Shown here: positions 45,549 through 55,176 of the stretch, piece by piece
How positions within the stretch are numbered: the first letter of the stretch is position 1
Layout of the letters: every line of letters begins with the position of its first letter
Origin: Candidatus Babelota bacterium
Lineage (GTDB): Bacteria > Babelota > Babeliae > Babelales > JAHIUU01
Direction of reading: 5' to 3'
DNA: 64,000 bases
Assembly: GCA_018817025.1 (NCBI GenBank)
Contig: JAHIUU010000007.1
Coordinates: 107,482 to 171,481 of the forward strand
Program-made: the position numbers and the translations under genes
Notes under the pieces: generated by a model
Told to the model about the DNA's origin: nothing
Databases searched by the model: none
What the model saw: only the letters and a program-made list of their open reading frames with translations

Positions 45549-46232
45549 TTATTTTATTTTCAAATTAGGGTGTCTTCTAGCAAGACTCGTAATAAGCGCA
45601 TCTTTTTTTATTTTATTACAAAATTGAAGGTTTAAGTTCGTTAACTTACTCATGTGTTCATGGTTAGTTATCGCTATGATGTCTTTATTTGTCAAATTCT
45701 CAAAACAGGTAAGATTCAAACTCGTTATATTACTCATCTGCTTAGAATCGGCTACTATTTGTCGAAGCCCTTTAACCGTTATATTCGCGCAACAAGTAAG
45801 ATCGAGAGAGAAAACGCTTTCGCCTAACTTGTTAAGTACAATCGCCAGTTTTTTATCAGTAAGTTCTTTTTTATTTTTAAACCTTATACAAACTCTTCCG
45901 CGACCAAATTTTGGAAAACTCTTTAAGCAGTCAGAAGTAAGATTAAAAGGGAGGCAGGCAAAAAGAAAAGATTGCCCATTGTCATTGATCTTTGAAGCAT
46001 CTATGACTAATTCCAATGCTCGCCAGTTTGACTTAGAGAGATATGTTTTGAATAACTTATTATACTGCTTGCAACAGAGGGAAATCTTAGAAAGAGTCTT
46101 TTGGTTACAACGGTCAAAAATCTCCTCCCAACAATTGTCAGGAAGCTCTTTTATGCTCCCCATCCCGCATACTTGTCTCAGTGACAAAACACAAAGCAGC
46201 AATAACACATTAAAGATCCTGTTTTTGTTCAT
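45549..46232 (-). CDS. Secreted F-box/LRR protein
   Basis: Signal peptide MNKNRIFNVLLLLCVLSLRQVCGM; F-box-like IKELPDNCWEEIFDRCNQKTLSKISLCCKQYNKLF; LRRs SLDLTCCANITVKGLRQI.., SLNLTCFENLTNKDIIAI.., NLNLQFCNKIKKDAL. Internal ATG 46232 preferred over 46304. Confidence 0.75.
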   Translation of the reverse strand: MNKNRIFNVLLLLCVLSLRQVCGMGSIKELPDNCWEEIFDRCNQKTLSKISLCCKQYNKLFKTYLSKSNWRALELVIDASKINDNGQSFLFACLPFNLTSDCLKSFPKFGRGRVCIRFKNKKELTDKKLAIVLNKLGESVFSLDLTCCANITVKGLRQIVADSKQMSNITSLNLTCFENLTNKDIIAITNHEHMSKLTNLNLQFCNKIKKDALITSLARRHPNLKIK

Positions 46233-46497
46233 AATAACCTCTTCGTTTAAAGCAGGGAAAATTCTAATAGTAAGTATTCTGACAAGAAAAGAGAGAAAAA
46301 GCAAAAGTCCTAGTAAATCTGTTTTTTTTCATGGTTTTTTGAGTTGTTTTTGTGTTGGATTGGTTTTTAGAGTACTTGTGATAGGGTATCATGGAAATTG
46401 TCTGGTGGTGTCTTCATCTTGTTTGACGTGCAAAAGTTTGGTAGACTGATCGGGCTCAATTCTAGATTCAATTATGCTTAAGAATAAGGGGAATACC

Positions 46498-46950
46498 GTG
46501 AAAGTTTACATGCTACAGGATGTTGAAAAGGTTGGCATGGCTGGGACAATAATCAAAGTGTCTGATGGCTATGCATCGAATTTTTTAATTCCGCGAAAAT
46601 TGGCTAAAAAAATAGGGGTTAATGAAAAAGAGTTTTTTAATAAGCGAGAGGTTAGCGCAAAACTAGATTCTCAGGCGATTAACAGCAAGGCTGCCATGCT
46701 TGCTGAGCGGATTAAGAATCTGCATTTGGTTGTCAAAGAACGAGTTCATGACGACGGGAAGCTTTATGGGGCGGTTGGTGCCGATGAGATAGTTGAGCTT
46801 CTTAAGAAAAAAGATGTTTCGATTAATCGAAAACAGGTGGAATTCAAGAAAGCAATTCGATCAGTTGGTGAGCATAAAGTTGTCATCAAGCTCTCTTCAA
46901 AATTAAAACCGGAATTACTATTAAAAGTTGCTTCTCTCCAAGAAAAATAA
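46498..46950 (+). CDS. rplI: 50S ribosomal protein L9
   Basis: (V)KVYMLQDVEKVGMAGTIIKVSDGYASNFLIPRKLA; GTG 46498 matches family N-terminus better than ORF-track 46474. Confidence 0.94.
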   Translation: MKVYMLQDVEKVGMAGTIIKVSDGYASNFLIPRKLAKKIGVNEKEFFNKREVSAKLDSQAINSKAAMLAERIKNLHLVVKERVHDDGKLYGAVGADEIVELLKKKDVSINRKQVEFKKAIRSVGEHKVVIKLSSKLKPELLLKVASLQEK

Positions 46951-46969
46951 CAGGGCACCCAGGTAATCG

Positions 46970-48331
46970 ATGACACAGAAACAGGACATTACTGTTGGAA
47001 AAGAAGGTATTTTGGGCAAAAGCCTTCCCGCAAATGTTAACGCCGAAAAAGCGGTTCTGTCTGCCATACTGCTTAATGAACAAAACATCGCTCATGTGAG
47101 CGATTTTTTATTGGCACAAGATTTTTATAGCCGACCTCATCAGGTGATTTATCAGGCGCTTGTCGATCTTTCTCAAGTTGGAAAAAAAATAGACCTTGTC
47201 GTGCTGCAGGACCATCTTGATGCAAAAAAAGAGCTGGCAAATATTGGTGGACTGATGTATTTGATGGGCCTTCAAGAAGATATCCCTTCTATTGGCTTGG
47301 TTGAGCAGCATGCAAAAATCATCAAAGAAAAGTCGATACTACGAAGTTTGATCTACTCATCTGCCCAAATAATCTCAAATTGTTATGAGCATGGCGCTGA
47401 TGATATCAGTGAGCTCCTTGATTTTGCTGAGAAAAAAATTTTTCAGGTTTCAAGTAAAATATCGACACAGTCGTTTGTTCCTCTCAACACGCTTTTGAAG
47501 CAGACCTTTAAGCAACTTGCAGACGTGAAGACGTTGCGGGAGGGGGTAACAGGAGTACCGAGCGGGTTTGCCAAGTTTGACCAGATGACATCTGGTATGC
47601 AGCGGGGCGACTTGTTGATTTTGGCCGCTCGACCATCCATGGGTAAAACTGCGCTTGCTCTGAATATGGCTCTTAACGCCTGGCACGCCGGCTTTTCTGT
47701 TGGTGTTTTTTCATTGGAAATGTCTGCCGAGCAGCTTGTTCTTCGTATGCTTTCATCCGAATCTCACATCCCGCATCAAAAAATTCGTAACGCCATGATC
47801 ACCTCAGATGAGTGGATGGAGTTGACGAACACGGCAGCCCGTCTTGCTGAGGCACAGGTCTATATCGATGACTCTGCATCGATGACAATTATGGAGTTGC
47901 GTGCCAAGGCCCGTCGCCTGAAAGCAAAGCACGACATAAAGTTATTAGTAATCGATTACTTGCAGTTGCTTAACGGTGGAGGGCGGTTTGAGAATCGAAC
48001 GCAAGAGATCTCGATGATCTCTCGATCTCTGAAAGCTTTAGCGAAAGAGCTCAATATTCCAGTTTTGGCGTTGTCGCAGCTCTCTCGATCGCTTGAGAGT
48101 CGCATGGACAAACGACCAATGTTGTCTGATTTGCGCGAGTCTGGAGCCATCGAGCAGGACGGCGATGTAATTTTCTTTGTCTATCGTGATGTAATTTACA
48201 ATCCTGATACTGAGCATCCTGACTTAACCGAGATAATTATTGGTAAGCAGCGAAACGGGCCGATTGGTTCATTATATGCCAGGTTTATTGGTGAGGTTGC
48301 GCGGTTTGAGGACATTGGAGAGGTTGACTAG
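46970..48331 (+). CDS. dnaB: Replicative DNA helicase
   Basis: LPANVNAEKAVLSAILLN, ILAARPSMGKTALALNMALNA, VIDYLQLLNGGGRFENRTQEISMISRSLKALAKELNIPVLALSQLSRSLESR. Confidence 0.97.
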   Translation: MTQKQDITVGKEGILGKSLPANVNAEKAVLSAILLNEQNIAHVSDFLLAQDFYSRPHQVIYQALVDLSQVGKKIDLVVLQDHLDAKKELANIGGLMYLMGLQEDIPSIGLVEQHAKIIKEKSILRSLIYSSAQIISNCYEHGADDISELLDFAEKKIFQVSSKISTQSFVPLNTLLKQTFKQLADVKTLREGVTGVPSGFAKFDQMTSGMQRGDLLILAARPSMGKTALALNMALNAWHAGFSVGVFSLEMSAEQLVLRMLSSESHIPHQKIRNAMITSDEWMELTNTAARLAEAQVYIDDSASMTIMELRAKARRLKAKHDIKLLVIDYLQLLNGGGRFENRTQEISMISRSLKALAKELNIPVLALSQLSRSLESRMDKRPMLSDLRESGAIEQDGDVIFFVYRDVIYNPDTEHPDLTEIIIGKQRNGPIGSLYARFIGEVARFEDIGEVD

Positions 48332-48361
48332 GCGCGTGGTGTTTGAGTAAAGGAGAGAAGT

Positions 48362-48892
48362 ATGGCAGCTGAGAAAAAAGCCCCCTTTGTCATATTGGGG
48401 GTCGATCCAGGATTCTCTGTGACCGGTTATGCCATTTTGAAACAGGACGAAACGGGAAAAGCGTTTTTACTTGATTATGGTTATCTGAAAATGAGCCCCA
48501 AAAACCATCTATCAGAACGTGTTGGAGAATTCTACAATTGTTTCTCTGAAAAAATAAAATTGTACGGGGTAACGCAGGTTTCTCTTGAGACGTCATTTCT
48601 TGGCAAAAACCCTCAGACTTTTCTAAAACTAGGGTATCTTCGTGGCGTTTTGTACCTTCTTGCCAACCAAAATAACCTTGGTCTTTTAGAGTTTTCTCCC
48701 CGCGAGATAAAGATGTCGGTAGTTGGGTTTGGGGGGGCGACCAAGGACCAGGTGGCAGCTATGGTTTTAAGATTGTTTCCTGGTTTGAACAAAATGGCAA
48801 AAATAGCGAAAAACGACGTCACCGACGCTCTGGCAATCTGCGTCTGCGGCTTGTGGCAGAAGCGCCAGGATTTATTGCAAAAAATGCGTTGA
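48362..48892 (+). CDS. ruvC: Holliday junction endonuclease RuvC
   Basis: ILGVDPGFSVTGYAIL, SLETSFLGKNPQTFLKLGYLRGV, KNDVTDALAICVCG. Confidence 0.92.
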   Translation: MAAEKKAPFVILGVDPGFSVTGYAILKQDETGKAFLLDYGYLKMSPKNHLSERVGEFYNCFSEKIKLYGVTQVSLETSFLGKNPQTFLKLGYLRGVLYLLANQNNLGLLEFSPREIKMSVVGFGGATKDQVAAMVLRLFPGLNKMAKIAKNDVTDALAICVCGLWQKRQDLLQKMR

Positions 48893-49037
48893 AATGGCGC
48901 TTTTTATCAATTAGTAGAACCACGCCCGTTTTTTTGCTAAAATTGGTGACTAATTGTATTAAGTCGATTGTATTAAGCTATAGGTAGGTTGTTTTAGAAA
49001 AACATTGGTTTACGAAATTTAGTTTGGGAGGTTTATC

Positions 49038-50288
49038 ATGAACAAAAAACTATTTTACTTACTGTCGTTACTGTGTGTTTTGTCGTTGGGACAGGCATGG
49101 GGGATGGATGCCACGGGAAAAACCAAAATAAACAATTTGCCAGACGACTGTTTGAAAGAAATCATGAGCTATCTAGAGGGTAATGAGACATTAAAGCATC
49201 GAAGAGTTTGTCAGACTTGGAACGATTCTATAAACGAATACCTCGTTGAGTCGGGCCGTCACCCCATAGAACTGGTTTTTGATGCTTCGAAGATCACTGC
49301 GGGCCTCCTTGAATCCTTACTATCGTTACTATGTCCTTGTTTCCACGTCCTTTCTTCTGGGAATGCCTCGGGGCTTCCAAAGTTTGGACCAGGAAGAATT
49401 CACGTTAAGATTAAAAACCAAAAAAATCTTACAAATAAAGAGTTAAAAACTGTGCTTAAATTATTAGGCGGTTGTACTTCGGTCTTGAATTTTGATGGGT
49501 GTACTAAAATAACAAATCTTGGGCTTGGGCACATAGCTAAGCATTGTCCAAACCTGAGGTCCTTGAATCTTGCCCGGTGTAAGAGGATAACAGATGATGG
49601 GCTTGAGCACTTAGCTAGGCTGATGGAATTGGAAGAGTTGATTTTTGAAGAGTGCGATAAAATAACAGATCTTGGGCTTAAGCACATAGCCGAAAATTGC
49701 AAAAAACTGAAGACTTTGAATCTTAGCATATGCGTTAAAATAACAGATTATGGGGTTTATCACATAGCCGAAAATCTGAAGAAACTAATAGCATTGAATC
49801 TTAGCGGGTGTGACATAACAAATAATGGGCTTGAGCGCATAGCTGAAAATTGCCCAAGCCTGAAAATCTTGAGTCTTGGTGCGTGCGATAAAATAACAGA
49901 CGAGGGATTTAAGCACATAGCCAACTTGAAGAAACTGGAAGAATTGACTCTTGAAGGATGCGATGAAATAACAGATCTGGTGCTTAAGCACATGGCCAAG
50001 TATTGCCCAAACCTAAACGTCTTGAATCTCGGTGCGTGTAATAAAATAACAGACGAGGGGCTTAAGCACATAACCAAGCTGAAGAACTTGAGGTCCTTGG
50101 ATCTCTTCTGGTGTAATAAAATAACAGACGAGGGGCTTGAGTTCATAGCCAAGCTGACGAACCTGACCTCATTGAATCTTTACGGGTGCACCATAACAGA
50201 CCGGGGGCTTAAGCACATAACCAAGCTGAAGAATCTGGAGAATTGGGTCTTAGGGAGTGCGCAGAATAACAGATCGTGGGCTTCTTAA
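49038..50288 (+). CDS. Secreted F-box/LRR protein (C-terminus frameshifted)
   Basis: Signal peptide MNKKLFYLLSLLCVLSLGQAWGMD; F-box INNLPDDCLKEIMSYLEGNETLKHRRVCQTWNDSINEYL; about ten Cys-containing LRRs (e.g. LRSLNLARCKRITDDGLEHLA). Confidence 0.85.
   Translation: MNKKLFYLLSLLCVLSLGQAWGMDATGKTKINNLPDDCLKEIMSYLEGNETLKHRRVCQTWNDSINEYLVESGRHPIELVFDASKITAGLLESLLSLLCPCFHVLSSGNASGLPKFGPGRIHVKIKNQKNLTNKELKTVLKLLGGCTSVLNFDGCTKITNLGLGHIAKHCPNLRSLNLARCKRITDDGLEHLARLMELEELIFEECDKITDLGLKHIAENCKKLKTLNLSICVKITDYGVYHIAENLKKLIALNLSGCDITNNGLERIAENCPSLKILSLGACDKITDEGFKHIANLKKLEELTLEGCDEITDLVLKHMAKYCPNLNVLNLGACNKITDEGLKHITKLKNLRSLDLFWCNKITDEGLEFIAKLTNLTSLNLYGCTITDRGLKHITKLKNLENWVLGSAQNNRSWAS
49473..50250 (+). 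repeat. Tandem leucine-rich repeats (Cys-containing/AMN1-like type)
   Basis: Repeating unit approx. LxxLNLxxCxKITDxGLxHIAxxxxx, about 25 codons. Confidence 0.85.
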
Positions 50289-50581
50289 GCAGATAGCCGA
50301 GCAATGTCCAAACCTGAAGTCTTTGAATCTTAGTTGGAGCGAAGGGCGTGTTTAAGCACAACCCCTGGTTCCGATAATGAACATTATGTTAAGATTTTGC
50401 GGTTAAATGCAAGAACTGTGGTGGCCCGGGCGTGTAAGAAGATCGCTGTTAGTGTCTTTGTTTTTGCCGTCAATGTCCAACCGTCTTAGGTTTTTCGTCT
50501 GAGAAGGAGATGGGGAATACATGGCGTATCTATTTTTCGCAGCAATTAAAAATCACCGCCTGAAGGCTTTCGAACTGGTGT

Positions 50582-50659
50582 TCATTGTGCTGAAAGCAAG
50601 TTCCCAAGCGATAGCAAGCAAAGCGGCGACAAAGTATAAACCGATTTTTTCTTATTCAT
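50582..50659 (-). pseudogene. Remnant of an F-box/LRR gene signal peptide
   Basis: Reverse strand from 50659: RBS-like GAGGGGG then MNKKKSVYTLSPLCLLSLGNLLSAQ*, resembling MNKKLFSLLSLLCVLSLGQARGM of neighbouring genes; stops after 25 codons. Confidence 0.55.
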
Positions 50660-50678
50660 AACGACCCCCTCTTTTTTC

Positions 50679-51485
50679 TCAGTTCTTTATTATTTCTAAA
50701 TTAGGAGTAAGTAGCACTAGAGTTTTTAGGCAACTGTTGGATATCAGATAGCACTGGGAAACATTCAGGACCACGAGTTTTTTTAGTTTGGCAAGAAGTT
50801 TTTTTAAGCCCTCATTGGTTATCTGATCGCAGCCGGAAAGGTTCAGGGATTCGAGGTTTGGAAGCCCGTCAGCCATACAATTTAAGCCATCAATGGTTAT
50901 CGTTTCTTCGGAATATGAAATAAAAACTGGGTATATGCGGTCTTGGCAGTTGGCAAAATACTCCTCCATTAAGCGCTCATTCTCATTGGTTATATTATTA
51001 TTGATTGGAAGTGTCCCCCTGGAAATATTTAGGTGCTTGAGGTTTGTAATCTTGGAGATATGCTTTAAACCCTTATTGGTTATCTTACGACAAGAGGAAA
51101 GATCCAGGGAGAAAATGTTTTTTCCAAGGCCTTCAATAATAGATTTCAATTTCTCGTCTGTAAGATTTATTGAATTTACAATTTCCACTCGAACATTGTC
51201 AGGGGCAATCGATGGAAAAACTGTTTTCCCATCGATTTTTTTGGCGTTGAGTTTTAAAGTTCGAGGTCCCCAAAAAGGTTCCATTGAAAAAAATTCAACG
51301 GAACCATTCATTTCTTTATTAACTAAAGCAATAGACTTGAATAGGTCGTTCATGGGAAGAAAGCTAAAAATTTCCTTAAAACAATCTTCTGGAAGCTCTG
51401 GAAGTTTTTTATTGTTCATCCCCCGGGCCTGTCCCAACGACAGAACACAGAGCAGCGATAGTAAAGAAAATAGTTTTTTGTTCAT
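50679..51485 (-). CDS. Secreted F-box/LRR protein
   Basis: Signal peptide MNKKLFSLLSLLCVLSLGQARGMN; F-box LPELPEDCFKEIFSFLPMNDLFKSIALVNKEMN; LRRs SLDLSSCRKITNKGLKHIS, SLNLSGCDQITNEGLKKLL. Confidence 0.82.
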   Translation of the reverse strand: MNKKLFSLLSLLCVLSLGQARGMNNKKLPELPEDCFKEIFSFLPMNDLFKSIALVNKEMNGSVEFFSMEPFWGPRTLKLNAKKIDGKTVFPSIAPDNVRVEIVNSINLTDEKLKSIIEGLGKNIFSLDLSSCRKITNKGLKHISKITNLKHLNISRGTLPINNNITNENERLMEEYFANCQDRIYPVFISYSEETITIDGLNCMADGLPNLESLNLSGCDQITNEGLKKLLAKLKKLVVLNVSQCYLISNSCLKTLVLLTPNLEIIKN

Positions 51486-51649
51486 GATAAGAATCCTCCG
51501 TTTAATTGTTTAAAAGATAATCTCGTTTTATCGGTATACCGTGTTCAAAGAATGCTTAGGCGGGGTTGTTTTTTGCGCAGGTTTTATCAGGCTAGACTTG
51601 CGCAAAACATTCATATTGTCAAGCTGTGCAGCTTGGCTGTGCAAAAAAA

Positions 51650-51679
51650 ACCACCGTATAGGAATGATCCCACACGGTG
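51650..51679 (-). terminator. Probable terminator hairpin downstream of recF
   Basis: CCACCGT ... ACGGTGG with an A-run 5' on the + strand (T-run on minus). Confidence 0.5.
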
Positions 51680-51884
51680 GAAAAAGGAGAGTAGTAATGA
51701 AGCCTAAGTTAATTTAAGTATCTTTAGAATACTTTACTGAGCAGTAAAATCAAATTTTTCTCAAAAAGCCCGGTTTCTAGCGGAAAAAAGCTTTTTCTTT
51801 CTCTTAGAAAATCTTTTGCTGCATCTTATCAAAGAAGCTAAAATTTCAGTATACAGACCATTATAGTTAACTTGTTGAGAATGT

Positions 51885-53009
51885 CTAGGGCAGCTTTATG
51901 ACCTGAATCTTGCTTGTTTTATTCGATCTGGTCGGGGTTTCAGGGAGGTGCTTTAAGATAATCGATTTGAGCGGGCAGGTGACGAATACCTGACAAGGGA
52001 GTTTCGTCAAGAGCGATAAGCAGTCTGCGAGCCTGCCATTGTCAAAGTCGGTCAGGAAATCGTCGAGAAGGAGACAGATTTGCATGCCCTTGGCCTCAAG
52101 TTGTTGAGCAAGGGCAATCTTGATTAGAAAGAGAACTAGCTTCTGTTGGCCGCGAGAGGCGAAGTGGCGGGCCTTTTTCTCTTGAAAGATGATCGAGAAA
52201 TCATCAAGATGAGCGCCGAACAGGCTTCGCCGCCATCGAAGCTCGTCATCGAGCTTTTTTTCTTTATACACTTGCCAGAATAGGTCGAATGTTTCAGTTG
52301 TATTTGAGGGGGGCTTAATTTCTTTGGGGCGATAGCAAAACGCTATTTCAAGATTAAGTGATGGGAAGTGGTTGCGAAGAAGCATGTTAATCTTTTCTTC
52401 AAGTTCTTGAAGATATGCAACTCGCTTGTTTTGTATGGAAAGCGACAGCTCCCATAGCTGTTTAGTCCAAATCTCTAAGTGTTTTCCCCTTTGGCTCTGT
52501 ATGAGCATTTGGTTTCTATGCTCAAGTACTTGTCGGTATTGTCTTAGTGTGGCAAGTTGATCCGGTTCAAATAGAACAAGCATCTGATTTAAAAAATAGC
52601 GTCTGTGCTCGGGTGCCCCCTGAACAAGTTGCATATCGTCTTCAGCAAGACTTACAATTCGATAATGGGCAATAAGATCACGATACGACTTTATCGTTTT
52701 CTTATTAAACTTTACGAGCTGCTTTTTTTGTCCATTTTCAAATGTAGCGCCGATTTGTACCTGGTTGTGGTCGCCCTGCTTTTCGTCAAAGTGAACCTGA
52801 ATGAAAAAGTGCTTTTGATCAAATGAGACAAGCTCTTTTGATTGATTGGTTCGAAACGATTTAAGGAAACACCCATAATGAAGTGCTTCCAAAATCGTTG
52901 TTTTTCCAGAGCCGTTTCCCCCTTCAATCAAGACGAAAGACTTCTCAAATAAAAAGGTTTTGTCTTGGAAACAGCGATAGTTTTGAATCCTGAGTTTGTT
53001 TATAAACAC
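51885..53009 (-). CDS. recF: DNA replication and repair protein RecF
   Basis: LRIQNYRCFQDKTFLFEKSFVLIEGGNGSGKTTILEALHYGC, SRGQQKLVLFLIKIALAQ, CLLLDDFLTDFDNGRL. Confidence 0.93.
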   Translation of the reverse strand: MFINKLRIQNYRCFQDKTFLFEKSFVLIEGGNGSGKTTILEALHYGCFLKSFRTNQSKELVSFDQKHFFIQVHFDEKQGDHNQVQIGATFENGQKKQLVKFNKKTIKSYRDLIAHYRIVSLAEDDMQLVQGAPEHRRYFLNQMLVLFEPDQLATLRQYRQVLEHRNQMLIQSQRGKHLEIWTKQLWELSLSIQNKRVAYLQELEEKINMLLRNHFPSLNLEIAFCYRPKEIKPPSNTTETFDLFWQVYKEKKLDDELRWRRSLFGAHLDDFSIIFQEKKARHFASRGQQKLVLFLIKIALAQQLEAKGMQICLLLDDFLTDFDNGRLADCLSLLTKLPCQVFVTCPLKSIILKHLPETPTRSNKTSKIQVIKLP

Positions 53010-53026
53010 GTGTTTTTAGGTTCCCA

Positions 53027-54154
53027 CTACACATCACTCGATGTTGCTGAAACAGGCATAACCAAATAGATCATGTTGTGGTCGTCTTGTTTCGATTCAA
53101 AAATAATAGGCTTCGTTTTGTTTTTAATAAAAAACTGTACGGAGTCTTCAGAAAACGCTTGCAAGCCGCTCAATAGGTATGGCGAATAAAATCTGCTTTC
53201 GATTTTTTCACCATCGAATATGCCAAGTTGGATCGACTCTTTTAGTTTTCCGACCTCTTTGTTGTGTAAGGAAATATCGAGTGATCCATTGTTGAATGTA
53301 AAGCTTGTTGATAAAAATTGACCTGCTAATAAACAATTGCTTCGCTTGAGTGTTTTTACAAAAGCTCCTTTAGCCACCGTTGCTGGAAAGAACCCTTCTC
53401 GCTCCATAACTGGTTTGTATTGTGGAAATGGATCGACAATTAACTTTGTGAAGAAGTTAAAGTGGGCGCCAGAGAATACCAGCTGGCTACTGCATATCCC
53501 GAGAAAAAGATTCTCTGTGTCGCCACCCTCTAAGATTTTTTTCAGCTCTAAAACGGCGCGTTTTGGCAGCAACCATTTTTTTCCTTCAGGAAGCGTATAC
53601 TTTTCAGTGGTGATTTCGGCCAGGCAGTGGCCATCAGTTGCAACCAGCTTCATTGCCTTGTCGTTACATTCGAACAAGACACCGTTAAGAGCATTATTCG
53701 AGTGGTTGCTTGGGATAACAAAGCTGACTTTGCCGATCAGCTTCAACAAGAATTCTGAATCTATTTGCATCAAGTTTTCGATGCGTTCTGGGAATGGTGG
53801 AAAATCTTCTGCAGATCTAATATTGAGTTGAAGATCGACCCCCCTTGCTTTCAAGCGAAGGTGGCTTTCTGCGAGAATAAACTCGATTTCGCCTTCAATT
53901 TCCTTTACGAGTTCAAAAACCCGTTTGCCTGAAATCAAAAATGTTGTCGAGTCTTCCAAGGTGCTTTCGATTGGAACACTCGATTGAAGGCTAATTTCTA
54001 GATCAGTCGCTTTTAAAATTAATTCACGGGGCATGACTTGAAAAAGAATTGATTCGGTAACATCGAGTGTTGTTTTTTTACTGCAGATTGGCTGCATCGA
54101 AGAGAGCATGCTGACCAGTGATTTCTGATCAACTCTAAACGTTTGTTTCATCAT
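53027..54154 (-). CDS. dnaN: DNA polymerase III subunit beta (sliding clamp)
   Basis: KATDLEISLQSSVP, LNGVLFECNDKAMKLVATDGHCLAE, C-terminal IYLVMPV. Confidence 0.94.
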   Translation of the reverse strand: MMKQTFRVDQKSLVSMLSSMQPICSKKTTLDVTESILFQVMPRELILKATDLEISLQSSVPIESTLEDSTTFLISGKRVFELVKEIEGEIEFILAESHLRLKARGVDLQLNIRSAEDFPPFPERIENLMQIDSEFLLKLIGKVSFVIPSNHSNNALNGVLFECNDKAMKLVATDGHCLAEITTEKYTLPEGKKWLLPKRAVLELKKILEGGDTENLFLGICSSQLVFSGAHFNFFTKLIVDPFPQYKPVMEREGFFPATVAKGAFVKTLKRSNCLLAGQFLSTSFTFNNGSLDISLHNKEVGKLKESIQLGIFDGEKIESRFYSPYLLSGLQAFSEDSVQFFIKNKTKPIIFESKQDDHNMIYLVMPVSATSSDV

Positions 54155-54261
54155 AAAACCCTGTCATTTTGGAGCTATTTTTTTAATGTAAAATATCAGT
54201 CGCAATAAGTATAAGATTGTAATAGTAAATTGGCAAAAAAAGTTGCCGCCTCAAAATACCC

Positions 54262-55176
54262 CTATGCTCGCGGATGTTTTTTGTCATACTCTTTTCTAAG
54301 ATGGCTATCTTGAAGATGGGTATACACCTGAACGGTTGTAAGCTGCTCATGTCCTAAAAGCACTTGAAGTAGTCGAATGTTTGCGCCCTTTTTTAATAGG
54401 TGTGTTGCAAGCGAGTGACGCAAGCTGTGCGGAGATATATTTTTCTTGATTTCAGATTGCGTAATCATTTGTTTGAGCAGGCTCCAGAATTGTTGGCGTG
54501 AAATAGCTTTGATCTGTTTTTTGTAACTTACCGGAAAAAGATACTCTTTTTTTCCAAGAGCTATCTTTTTTGGCAGCAGTTTTTCGTAGACGGTGTCAAT
54601 ATAAAATCGAAGTAAAACAAGAACATTTTGTGGAAGCGGAACCATCCTCTCTTTGCTTCCCTTGCCCATAATACTTACAAACCCCGTATCAAAGTGAATT
54701 TGTTCAAGCTTTGTAGAAACAAGTTCTGTTACCCGCATTCCGGATGCATAGATTAAAGAAAGCATTACTTTGTTGCGTATGCCACGATAAGAATTATCTT
54801 TGTTAGCCGCGTCGAATAGCAGCTGGAGCTCTTGTTCGGTAAGATAGACAGGTAATTTTTTTTCGGTTTTTGGAAAGACAAGCGATGTAGCTTTGTTTTC
54901 AAATTCAAATCGGTCATGAAGAAACGAAAAGAACAATTTTAATGATGATATTTTTCGCGAGATGGTTTTGGCGGTCGCCCCGCTTGTTTTTAAAATGCGC
55001 AAAAACCTTTTTAATTGGGGCTTGGCGCACCTCTTTAACGACAGCCTGTTTGCTCGCAAAAAATCCATGAATTGTTTTATGTCTCGTTGGTATGCGACGA
55101 AAGTGTTTTGAGCGACCCGCTTTTCGGCTAGTAAAAACATTTCAAAGTGAGTCAAATAATTTACATTATTTTTCAT
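54262..55176 (-). CDS. xerD: Tyrosine recombinase XerC/XerD
   Basis: FLLAEKRVAQNTFVAYQRDIKQFMDFL, LIYASGMRVTELVSTKLEQIHFD, ISPHSLRHSLATHLLKKGANIRLLQVLLGHEQLTTVQVYTHL. C versus D assignment not certain. Confidence 0.92.
   Translation of the reverse strand: MKNNVNYLTHFEMFLLAEKRVAQNTFVAYQRDIKQFMDFLRANRLSLKRCAKPQLKRFLRILKTSGATAKTISRKISSLKLFFSFLHDRFEFENKATSLVFPKTEKKLPVYLTEQELQLLFDAANKDNSYRGIRNKVMLSLIYASGMRVTELVSTKLEQIHFDTGFVSIMGKGSKERMVPLPQNVLVLLRFYIDTVYEKLLPKKIALGKKEYLFPVSYKKQIKAISRQQFWSLLKQMITQSEIKKNISPHSLRHSLATHLLKKGANIRLLQVLLGHEQLTTVQVYTHLQDSHLRKEYDKKHPRA

Noticed and set aside
45652-46449. + strand 265 aa ORF antisense to the F-box/LRR gene
   Set aside because: The minus strand encodes signal peptide, F-box and LRR; the + ORF has no coherent features.
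50893-51513. + strand 206 aa ORF antisense to the third F-box/LRR gene
   Set aside because: Same reasoning; mirror of a repeat-coding strand.
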